Source: Scortum barcoo
Lineage: Eukaryota > Chordata > Actinopteri > Centrarchiformes > Terapontidae
Length of the DNA stretch: 64,000 bases
Direction of reading: 5' to 3'
Assembly (NCBI GenBank): GCA_023238725.1
Contig: CM041546.1
Span: 9,982,028-10,046,027 of the forward strand
In this document: one piece after another, positions 24,101 to 36,000 of the stretch
How positions within the stretch are numbered: the stretch's first letter is position 1
How the letters are laid out: every line of letters begins with the position of its first letter
The notes under the pieces: model-generated
The model's input: only the letters and a program-made list of their open reading frames with translations
Told to the model about the DNA's origin: nothing
Databases searched by the model: none
Position numbers and translations under genes: made by a program

Positions 24101-27100
24101 TCTGGAGGTGGAGAAAAGGCTAGTTTTAATTTAACATCAAATTTTTATTCTGCTCATCAGATTGCCTGCGACTTAAATCATTCCTTTAAAATTACTGATG
24201 ACTAAGAGCTTCCAGAACACAAGAAAGGGAGGGAAAAAATGTTACCTGCCGACCTCAATACATCCTGCTTTGTGTTGAGAAAGAGAAGGAAAGGGGGAAA
24301 CTAATTTCCTGAAACTCCATTTCTTAAGCGTTGATTAGTAAAAGGAGCATAATTAGAGTGAAATGTGAAGTCAGGGTTTTTTCAGATTGCGCCGCTTCCT
24401 CTAGAAAAATCAGGCCATGATTAATGAATAAATGATTAATGAGCGAACTAATTAATCAATTAATTATTAAGCAAGCACTCTGAACAAGAAACGGGTAGGA
24501 TGGCAGTGAACAGTGGATATAAGAGATGGTTAGGTTGTGTGTTAGAGAAAAAAGGATTTAGGATAATCTGCCTGTTTGTTCTGTCAGTTTGTTTTGTCTT
24601 CCGTTACAGGGGAGGATGAGGAAGAGGGCGGATGAGAGGAGATGGAAGGCTCAGCCTCCGGTTTTGAGCTTCCTGAGTCTTTGTGTGAGAGGGTTGACCT
24701 CAAAATGCTGCATTTGCAAGTTCCCTCGTATATCTTGGGTTCAGGTCTTCGGGTTGCCCGCTGGCTTGGCACAACATTTGCTGGCAACGGTGGCTAAGTT
24801 TGCGCTGGGCTGTTGAAAGGCCACGTGACCCACAGTCAACACTACTGAAAAGGCAGAGAGTAACACAAAGTTCCCCTCTCTAACCAGTCGTCTATCCTCC
24901 CTCTGTCTTTAACTAGGACACCCCATCAATCTTTGATAATGTGCAGTGTGGGTCTCTCCTGTGTGACCAGGCTGATGAGACATCACAGCAGGGATTGATG
25001 TATGAAATGCAGTCTCCGAATGTAACTGTGATATACTGGACCGTTTCAAGTCAAGTTTGACCTTTTTTCCCGGATATTAATCGCTGCAGTGAAAGAATAT
25101 ATGTGTGATATATCCCTCCCCCAGGAGCTCCTCACACTTTTATTCTTTGGCCTGGGCTTCTTCTATACCTTTAGCTTAGTAGAGGTGGGGGCTTTTTTTT
25201 TTTCAAGCCTGCCAAAAGTCCCCGGAGCTGCTACACAACAGGATATGGGACACAAAATATTATTTTATAAGCGGATGGGTTTATTGTTTCTATTAAAATG
25301 CAGCATTACTCTATAAAGCTGCGTTTTCCCCACCTCCCCCTGACACCCGGAAACACATCCTCAAAGCGAGAACATGAGAGAAGGATCTTTCATCCCTGCA
25401 TATCTTTCCTGGCGTTTACTGCTGGCCTTATTTACAGAGTTGTGAGTGATGGAGGCAGAGTGTGCAGGGGAGAATCTCAAGGGGCTTTGATGGAGGCAAG
25501 CGATGGAGCTGCAGCAAGCTGAGGGCAAGATCATGCTTACATTTATCCGCTCAAAGTGCTTTGTAAAGTTCTTTGTCTGCGCTCCCTTTTTCCCTAACAC
25601 TTTTACTTCTCCGTATTTTCTAGACTATTGTTTTTCTCTAACGGCCACTGGCTGGACTAGTGCCACATTCTGTCCTAATCATACCATGGCATTGCAGATT
25701 TCCTCAGAGTCAACTGGGTGTGAATAGGTCTTTGTCATGCTGGGTGGGATGGCTCATTGATTGTGAAACCCTGGACATATGGTGGCTGTGTGTTGGGATG
25801 TATCACGGCAGAGAATGCCGTGGGTTGGGCCCTTGACCCTTGCCTGGCCTTTAACACCTTACCCGGCTGCACCAAAGTCTCCAGCTTAATGAACTTAAAC
25901 ACTTTATTGTGCTGTCTGCTTTGGGGTGTGTTTTCTTTGGGGTTTTTACTCTGGATGAAGAATGTACGGTTCACAGCAGGGGCAGATGTGTGCTATGTGA
26001 CTGCTTTACCAAACACGTCACACGCGCCCTTTCTCGGGCCGCTGTGACACATACAGATGGACGCACACTTTGCCTGTGACACACTGTTTGCACGATAGAA
26101 GTAAAGCTACGCCGGACGGTAACGGCGCCCGTATCTTTGATGGCCAGACTTCTACAGAGAAATCTCCTTTTGTCCTGGTGCGATAAGGCTGTTAATTAAG
26201 TGTCTAACAGGAACATCTAGCTTCCACTATGGTGACATTGCCACCCAAACAGAACCACATTACACGGGGAAATGAGTTCAGCTTCTATGCGTCAGTGCTA
26301 CAAAGGCAACAAAAGCAAACTTTTGAGACACGTCTCCTGAGCTCTTTTCTTTTAGTGTCATTCTATGTGTCTGTCTGCAAAACAAGACTTTCTTTGCAGG
26401 TCACATCTTCTGAGATGCCTCAGGTTCGGAGCTCTGATAAACAAGTGGAGCGTTACATGCTCTTAAGCCCATCTGGTGAGATGATCGATCATTAGACAGA
26501 GTGTGGAGATAACTCCCTCAGCTCGCCTGCTGGCTACCACTGATCCCATATCACCCTCGCAGGATATGGTATGAATCACAGGAAGTCGAGATCGATCTAT
26601 ATAGATTGTGCCGCTTGATTACAAATGAAAAAAAAATCCCATTTGGCTTAGCCACTCGAATGCCTCAGAGTCTGGCGGTGTTTGTGTGAACGTGTGGGCG
26701 TGTGCGACGTGTGCATCTCTGTGTGTAAAATAATAGCTTTTTAACTTTCTCCTTTTACTGATTTCTGATATTGTTGAGCCCTCTCTACAGTCTTCCCTAC
26801 CTTCATTCATCTACAGTGCTCAGTCCATCCTGCTCTTAAATCTCCCTTCTTGAGGGAGTCGTCTTTTTAAATCTTAATTAAAACAGACTCCAAACCCCCC
26901 CCACCCTCCCAGGGGCTGGCTGAAAGCAGCTTAGAACAATCAAGAGGACGGATTAGAAGTGAGAAGAAAAGAAGAGGAGAGGAGACGCAAGAGGGAGGGA
27001 GGAGTGGTCGGGGGGGGGGGGGGGGGGGGAGTAAAAACAACAACGAGAATGGAATGATAGAGAAAAATATTGAAAGGAGAGAGAAATGACCCCTTTCCTT

Positions 27101-29995
27101 CATCCCCCTTAGCCTCTCTCCTTTCCCCTTTCACTCTGTCTCTCCTTCTCTCTCAGGGCTCTGGAGTCTTGGCCTGACCTATTGACATTCAGCTTCTCGG
27201 CAGATTAAGCAGCGAATGGAGCCTCTGGAAAGGGTAAACACACTGGAGGAACAATGACCAACAGGCGGCAACCTTATTGGATTCTAATTAACTGCCAGGA
27301 GAGATGGCTGGGGGCATGTTAAGTGCTGTGGGACAAAAGTTAGAGCCCCAGACCTTAAGTACCACAACTCACATCACCCACACTCCCCTCCTTTCCTGTA
27401 GATTGTCTCCGTCTTCCTTTATCTTCCGCTGTATCGCTCTATTCTTCTCTCTTTCAATCTATTTGCCCGCTGTTTCACATATGGCCCATGAGAATGGCAA
27501 GCAGAGGTTTTTAAAGCACTCCTCTGAGAGCTATTTGCCATCCCTCTTTCCTGGGCTACCTCTCTCCCCTCGCTCCCCTCCTTTTTTAACAAGGTGGGAC
27601 GTGGCTCATCCCCCAGAGGTAGCCGTTTGAGCGATAAGGTTAAAATAGGCTGAAAAATTGGGAGAGATTATTCGATATTGAACATATTGAATTATCTGGA
27701 GTGAGGGAGAGGGATGAAGGAGAGCAAAATCATTTTTCTGCATCGCCCTCGGGAGGAGCACTACCCGAGGGAGCGAGGGAGCTTAACAGGAAGGAGCGAA
27801 GAGCCAAAGAGCGGTCATGTATGTGAAACTACGGCTGGTCCTTTTCTTTTTTTAGTGCTCGTATCCCATTTAACCAGAATGCTAATTTGAGGGTGAGTCT
27901 AAGCAGGTTTCGCTATATGTGTGAACTTTCACACTGGTATAGTGGGTCTTCTGTCTTTGAGTGGTCCCCTGATTAGGCCAACTCACAATGGTGCTGTGGT
28001 TTCCAGGGTCCCCTGTATAGAACCACAACCACTAATTAGACTGGTCTCATTAATGTGTTAGTGTGAGAGAGGGTCCCTGGCCGTCGTGGGTTGAGGCTGA
28101 CACAGAAGGGGGGGGAAGCAATGCCCTCCAAGAGACAGGCCATCGTCACCTCAGCAGGCATATAAAGCAATTCATTAATTGGTGTGAAAACAGCCACACA
28201 TGCGCAAACACACTCACACACTCTCACAACTTAGCACAAATACACATACAAATGTTATGGGTATTCCATGGACCCGGTGCTTGTTAACACATTACCTGGG
28301 ATCAAAGAGGCAAAGGCTGGAAGGAGAGAGGACTAGAGGAGTCATTATTTGTCGAGGAAAATTGCAGCCCAGGGTTATGTTTGTCTTTCGGCAAACCTGG
28401 CAGAATAGGGGTCTCATCTGTTTCACAAAACGGAAGGATCTCTTCCCTCGTCACCGTCATGTGAGAGTCTTTGAAATCTGCAGAGCACTTTTTTTTTTTA
28501 ATCAAAGCTGGGAGGAAATGAATTGGAGCTTCAGTTGTTATCCAAGCCTGGAGGTATAAAAGAGATCCACATGACCACTGTCCATTTCCACACCATTACA
28601 GCAACAGTCATGGCTGTAATAGGTTGAATTGGGCCATTGATTTCGCTCATGTACCCTCTCTTTCACCCAAAAAAACTAGTCTGTGCCAGTTTTGAGATAC
28701 ACCCAGTTCTTTTTAACAAAACATCACATGCTCAGAGACAGCTCACACAAAACTTAAACCTCAGTCCAATAGAGGAACACACACTCACAACCAATACAAT
28801 AAGTCCCAGCTTGAGTTCCTGGGGAGTTAAACAAAGGACTGAGTTTAAATTGGCTTTTAAAGAACTCCCCAGCACAATCAGGGAGTTGACTTGAGCTACT
28901 ATAGTGTGTCAGAGGACTGTTTAGAGAAAGAAGGGTAGTTAGGCCCGGGGTCTATGGTGCAGTGAATGGCTAATCTAAAGTGTGACGGCTCAAGAGCTTC
29001 CCTTGACCGGCTTCAATAGGCCTCCAATCAGGCCTGACTGCCCCTCAATCTTTGGTCAGCTGTTTTAACTGGCTCATGACTGAGTGGCTTCATTAAGGGC
29101 CTATTTATCTTCCCCTGTATCACAGCCCTGAAAGACTGGTGACATGCTCAACACACCCACGCACCGCCTACAAGTGAACCTGAGCAGATGCACAACAGCA
29201 TTAGCACACGCAAAACATTCAACGCAACACATTGACCAGCTAAGAACACAGTCCTTTTTAGTTAGCTGAGAAGATGTAAAATCTCTTGTTTTTGTTTTTT
29301 TTTTTGTTTTTTTTTTTAATGAAACTCTGTTGGTTTTAATAAACATTACATTTTTCTTTGTCATGACAACCTACATCTCCTCATCACCGTTTCCTGCAGC
29401 TTCACCGCTTCAGACATTGTCGGTTCTCCCTAGAAAACCATCCCGGGCCCTGTAGCCTGTGATACCTTCGAGGGTTTGGGCATGTGGCTGTGTTGAAGTG
29501 TAATGCTGCCTGAACAAAATAGCAGGCCGGGTCAAACCGTGACCCCACACAGACAGAGACCCTCCCAAAAAAGCCACAACAAATAGCTTTCTGTAGCCAC
29601 TCTCTGCCTTTGATCTGAAGAAGCAGAGATGAGATCTGTCTCCTCTTTCCTCTCTTCTCTTTTTGCCCTTTTCTCTTTTTCTTTGCAACATCTCCTTATA
29701 TCTTTCTTTCCCCTCCTGCTGAGCAGGTGTATTAAATGAGGTGACTATTCCAGCAGCATTGGGCCACGCCTCAAAGTGCAGTCTGTGAAGAGGGCTTTTC
29801 TCTCCTTCCCTCTTATCTTTTATCCCCTCCATCGCCCCATCTCTTTTACTCTCCCCTTTCCTTTCCCTTTATCCTCCTCCATCCCCTTTACTTATTTTAA
29901 CGTGTTCCCTTGCACTTTTGAATGTGAAATAGAGAGGGCCAGGCCTCTCATCTATTAAAATTCATCTACACCTCCTTGTCTATCTCCCTCTCCGA

Positions 29996-30041
<46 letters not shown>

Positions 30042-33000
30042 CTATTGTCTGTTTAGCTATATGTCTAATTATGCTGTCTCACTTATGTAATTAGTGCAAA
30101 AATAAATGGCTGCCGTAGCTTTGTCTCTCCCCTTCACCCCTCCCGTTGCAGGCTCTGAGAAAACAAATTATGGAGAACAATAGGTACAAATGGCTTCTGC
30201 ACCAAACCACATGATGGATGCAGCCTGGGTTCCCTGCATCTCATCCCTTCCTTTTCCCCATCCTCGCTTACTCTCTTTAGTCTCCCTCCCTTCTCCATTA
30301 TCTCCAGCTCTATATGTCTCTGTTTGGAAACAGGGGAGGACTTGAGCACTCTCTCGCCCAACTACCCTATCACTGTATGGCTGTATCATCTGTCTTCCCT
30401 TCTTGGCACTGACACTATATTCACACTGACATCATATTAGGCAAGGTCTTTTTTTTCTATCCCTTTCTTTCTCTTTTTTCGCTGCTACAGTCTCTCTTTC
30501 CCTTCCCCTGCTGTTGTCCCCACTGGCACTCTCTTCTCCTCTATCCCCAAGAGCATTCTGTACACCACAACTGCAAAGCAAACGCCTGGGACTTTCTAAA
30601 GCAAACAGCCAGCATCCTGTGCCGTAGCCCCATCTGTGGATAGTCTGAGTAGGGAACAATCAGTCCCTCTCCTCCTCTGCCTCGTTCTCTTTCCAGCCCC
30701 CTGGGATCTGCACAGCGCTAGGATGCCTCAGTCAGACGGGTGCAATGTGCTGGAACAATGGTTGGGCTGCCTCCTCCAGGAGGGGTGTTAGGTTCACCTC
30801 AGCCAGCTTGGGAAGCACTTAGCCATGTGTTCTTGCCCTCCTTGCTGCAGCTTCACAGGAATGTGGCAGAAGCTGAAAAGCCTCCCACTATACACCTCCC
30901 CTACCTCACCCCCACACCCCCCCCATCCGCAACTCTGCTGACACCTCCATGCATGCACGCACACAACCACTCTCTGCATGTCCAAGTGTACACCTGAGAT
31001 CTAATGTTTAGCCTGAGGTGTTGAAATATCAACTTTCTATTAATCCCCCTCAGACTTGCAGTCAGTTACACCTTTGTTGTTTTTTCACCTCTGCTATGCT
31101 GGAAGAAAAACAGCAGGTTTGGTTTACACTGATACAAGCATATCCATTACCTGAAATGCTAGGCTCCTGGCAGTAAATCCCTTTGACCCCTCTGCCTTCC
31201 TTTTCTTTCTTTCTCTCTCCCTCCCTCCCCCTATTCTCATGCTGAGCCCATTGCTGTCTCTGCATCGGCTTTCGTTGGCCAAAGATACGGCAGGTGGGAG
31301 ACACACCTTACCCCCCTACTGGTTCAACCGCCACCCACCGCAACCACCCACACACTTCACTGTTCCTCGCGTCTCCATGCAGCTCAATAACATTAACATG
31401 TTTTGCCATTGAGGGAGCCTCAGTTAAAAGCTCAATCAATAAGCTTTGACTGACACCCCTCAGTTGATAGCAAATTGGCTGCCTTCTCTCGCAGACCTCC
31501 CGGGGCGGGTTTCTCAGCCCTGTCCGAAATGGAAAAATGGAAATAAAATACATCGCTACACTTTCTCTTTTTCATTGTGCAGAGGAAGAAGAGAAGAAGA
31601 GAGCCAGAGCCAACCCACTATTTTGGTTAATGGTTGAGTCACTAACACAATATTAGCCCTGGTGTTCCAGTTTGAACTGACAGGAAGGAGATGAAAAGAA
31701 GAATAAGAAGGGAGGGGGAGGGGGGTGGGCTTCAAGGAACGAGTAGTTGAGAGTATTTAGTCCCACAAGGGTCTGCACTGTTTCCTTCACTAATAAAGTG
31801 AGCAGCAGGCAGGCAATCTCTTGTTTCCTTGAATGTGTTTTTACCCCTAGTTGATTACGGAGATGACATGTCCTGAGAGCTGGAGCATCATTAATTAGAC
31901 AGTTGGACTTTGACTAATCGCTCCAGAAAGGGCACACAGCCCTGAAGATGCCAAACACTCATCTCAGCTTATCATCCTCTGCCCCAGTGTGTGCCCTTGA
32001 CCTCTGCGTGCGTGTGTGGGTTCAGGGTGTCGCTTCCGTGGGCTGCTCGTGAGTCATTTCTGGATGATGTGCACATGCCACACAAGCCCCGGTGCGCCCG
32101 GGTAAATATTTCAGATCTTCTATTTAGTGAGTGCTGCTGACAATCAAACTTCAAATGTGGAGCGTAAACAGCAAAGTTAAATAAATCAGCATCTAGTGTT
32201 AAATGGATAAATGTCTGGTGGTATTGCTAACTGAACTTTTCTTTTCCCTGAACCCCCCTCTTGGCTGCCAGAATGCTTTTCCAACGGAGCTATCTTTAAT
32301 ACAAGGTTAAGGAACACGGCTGCTGAAGATAACACAGGAACAGATATTGCTGCAACGCAGAAGATAAATTTCAATTTGCTGTTGGTTTCTGTGTCTCGGC
32401 AGGAGATATGAAATTCTTGTCTTACAGGGCAGGAATTGATTGGAAAATAAAAATGAATGTGTGGTCTAGTATGTCTGCAATTTTTCTGTTGTATGTTGGT
32501 TTCTGGGCTTAGGGTGTTTTGAAATGGTGATACATCTCTCTAGAAGGAAGTGACACTTGCATTTTAGCAGGAGATAAATGCAATGCATGTCTTTCTTAAA
32601 ATAGATGATATTGTATGAATGTGACTGTTTCCCTTGGGGGTCTGTTTTAATGGAATGCACAGAATCACGGTTTCTCTCTCTCTCTCTCTCTATTCCTTCC
32701 ATTATCGTGTTTGTATCAAAGAATATCTGAGTAAACAAAAGTTTGTGCTGTCCCCACCGGTCTGTATGCTGATGATACAGCCTGAAGTGCTCTATCTGGG
32801 GAAGAAGACTCCAGGCAATGGCAGGAAGCTGGTGCGACCCCTCCATTGTCCTACTCCCTGTCATTTCCTCCCCGGATCCCTCAGACTGCCCCAGAGGAAG
32901 ACAAGGTGAGGATGTGCAGAGACAGACACAAGGAGAAAGCGAAGACAAAAAGAGGATGGGCGGATGGGGATAAAAATAATACTGGAGGAGGCCAAGTGCC

Positions 33001-36000
33001 ATACTCGGTTTGCTACCTGGCCTCTTTGTCTTCCCGTGTTGAGCCGTACCAGCGCACACATCCAGTTAAGTTGCTAACAGCTGATAACAAAGCCTCAGGA
33101 CACACTGCCAAGTTCTTTATCTGTGTTTACCCGCATGGCAAAGCTGATTAGAGACAGGCAACATTATGAAGCCCCATTGTTTCCTTTCTCCTTCCAGTTT
33201 CTCCTTCCGTATGCGTAGCGAGCGCATGTGTGCGGGAAGGGGAAATGGGAGGATATCTGTTTATGAAGAAGGGCAGAAAGACAATGGCAAGTGTGCATGA
33301 CACGTCTTCAGGATGAGAAAAAACAGCAGGCCATTGTTCAAGATCTTGATCATCCATTACTGTCTGTTTGTGTGTGCCTGCGTATGCGTCTGTGTATGTG
33401 TGCGTGACCAAACGATTTGTGACAGTGAAACTCGAGAGGCTTTCTACAAGAAGCGTTCGTGTTGTAGCTGTTCGGTTAAAATGCTTAAATACACATCTTG
33501 GATGGCTGCAACAAATGTATAGATTTTCACATTTGATTTGTGGCCGGGAGCGAGCCTAAAAAATTCAGATACAACGTTCAATATAGCACCCAGCAGCAAA
33601 ACCATTACAGGGAGCTCACATCGACAGGAAATCAAAGTAGGCCAAAATTCATCTATATCTTTGCCATGACTATGTCTCCTAAATAATGCAAGACACTTCT
33701 GTTCAAGACTCAGCTGTGTTTGGGTTCTGCTGCGTCTGCACTATTGCGCACCTCGTATCTAACACTCCTCATCAGCTGGCTGGGGTTCTTGCCGCCAAAC
33801 TTTCTCCCACTTACCTAATTCACCCTCAACCTCTTTGTATCACAGAGGCACACATAGAATGAAAATGACAGAGCGAGCGGAATAGAAAACGAAGAGGAGC
33901 GATTTGAGAGCATGAGTATGTTTGTGTGTGTATAGCTGTGTGTGTGTGTGTGTGTGACAGAGAGGGAGACAAGAGTAACAAGATGGAGAAAAGGTTAACG
34001 ATGCTCAGCGGTCTTCCTCAGTGTTTTCCCGCTGCTTGTCAGCTTAATCATCAAGACACTGGTGACACATCCGAGCCTCATCCCTGCAACAAGACTCCCC
34101 TCCCTCCCTCCATCCCCCCCTCTCATCTTAAACTCTGTTTCTCTCTTCCCAGCCCGACTCCCCCCCACAAGAATTCAAAGAGCGGCAATTCATAAAATAT
34201 GCACAGTTCCCTCCTAAAACCAACCTCTTGGGCCACGCTGCCACTGCGTCCACAAACATATCTGCACTGCGCGAGGAAAAGACAAATCTCTGGTAATGGG
34301 AAAGGGACGGATGATGGGATGGGGAGGGCTTGGTCAGGGCTTATCACTTCTTCAGCTAAATATCAGCTCTCTATTTGTGTCTGTGTCTGTGTGTGCCTTA
34401 GCGAGGCGTGTGTGCGCGCAGGCTTTCAACCTTTGGTGAAAGTCTGCCAGCCGCCTCCGGCCCATTACGCAGATACGCTCTCATGTCCTCGTGTCCCATA
34501 GTCACACATTCTGCAACCAGGCAAAGGAGTTGTGAGAAGAAGCAAGGTGGAAAATTTCCACGGCGCTACACTATAGTGAGACATGACAGGCGACACGACT
34601 TAAGAGGAAGGGAGAGAAACTTGTAATCTCAGCTTGCAGCCTTTGAACTTGGCCCGATGAGACGCAAGCGACCCAAAGCAAAAGGTTCCAAAGACGAGCT
34701 CACTGAAGATTACTCAGAATACTGATGCAGTGTGGAATCCAATTCCTCTGGGAGCCAAGGGGACTTTCCGAAAAAGTAAATTATCGGTGTTGTACAAGAC
34801 TACATACACTCAGTATGTATGCATGCTATATGGCACACGCAATTTTCAAAGTGAACCCATGTGCTGTGGCCAAAATTTTATTCTGTGTAAGATTGGTGCA
34901 ATAAATGAGGTCTAGGGTCTCTTAGGTTCTAATTAGGGCAGCTGTTACCATTTTCATTATTTGTGTGTGTGTATGTGTGTCAGAGAGGGGGAGTGGGAGG
35001 AGGAGTTGTGTGTGTGTGTGTGTGTGTGTCTGTTGGGGTTGAGGGAAATATGCCACTGTCTGGCTACTGCCCCTTCTCATCCAGCTGTTGCTAGTCTGTC
35101 AGGGAGCAGAGGTCTGCTGGTGTCATATCCCTCCCCCCCGAGCTTTGAATAACGACAAAACCATGCGGAACCGGGGGTGAAAGTAAAAATGTTCTAAGAA
35201 CAAATGGCCATTTAGCTCACTTTGCCATTTGAGGCTTGGAAAGCTGGAGAATCTGCATGTGATTCAGTCTGGAAGCAACAAACACTGCCTCTGGTCAAAG
35301 CACAGAAATAAAATAAATAAATAAATTTTAAAAAGCCTAAAAAGGATTTTGATTTCATTACTCCATCTTTTGTGCCTTTCAGAGAAGATCTGTGTCAGTG
35401 TGGTTCTGCCGTCTATTCTATTACATTCAAATGTACTTATTTTCTCTCAAAGTGTTAATATGAAATATAAAATGTGCTAGTTTATCAACGACTCTGAAAA
35501 ATGCTGATAAGTCAACAGTTGCTTAGTGTTAATTGCTGAAAGCTTCTTTTTTTGCATCAAGACAGTTACAGCACTAAATTAGTCTACATTTCACCAGCTG
35601 CTCAGAGTCTGCTTGTTAATAATGATTATATTTATACTGAAGAAAAAAAACCCACAGTTGTTCTCTTCTCCTCTCTCCGCCTCACACTGTGCTAATTCTA
35701 TTACAGGATCACTTTAATAATGACATGGTGATGCACATAAAGTACTTGAAGCTGAAAAAACTACCTTTCTACCTTTATGAGCCAGACATGCATCGAATTA
35801 AACTCTAATTAATCTTTTGGATTTTTTTTTTTTTTCAAAGCAATTAATTTGTCTGATTTTGCCATAAAACACACACCCCATAGTCTGAGTCACACTGATA
35901 CTTTGAGTAGATGATTTTCAACAAACTACTGGAGGCAACTCTATTCTGCAAACAAAAGGCAGCAGGGGGTGCTGGGGTGCAGGAGGAGGAGGAGGAGGAG

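Noticed and set aside
32466..33059. 197-codon minus-strand frame, the longest in the window
   Set aside because: It lies inside kirrel intron 1 with no ATG start, RERER from a TC repeat, Pro/Ser/Cys low complexity and no domain.
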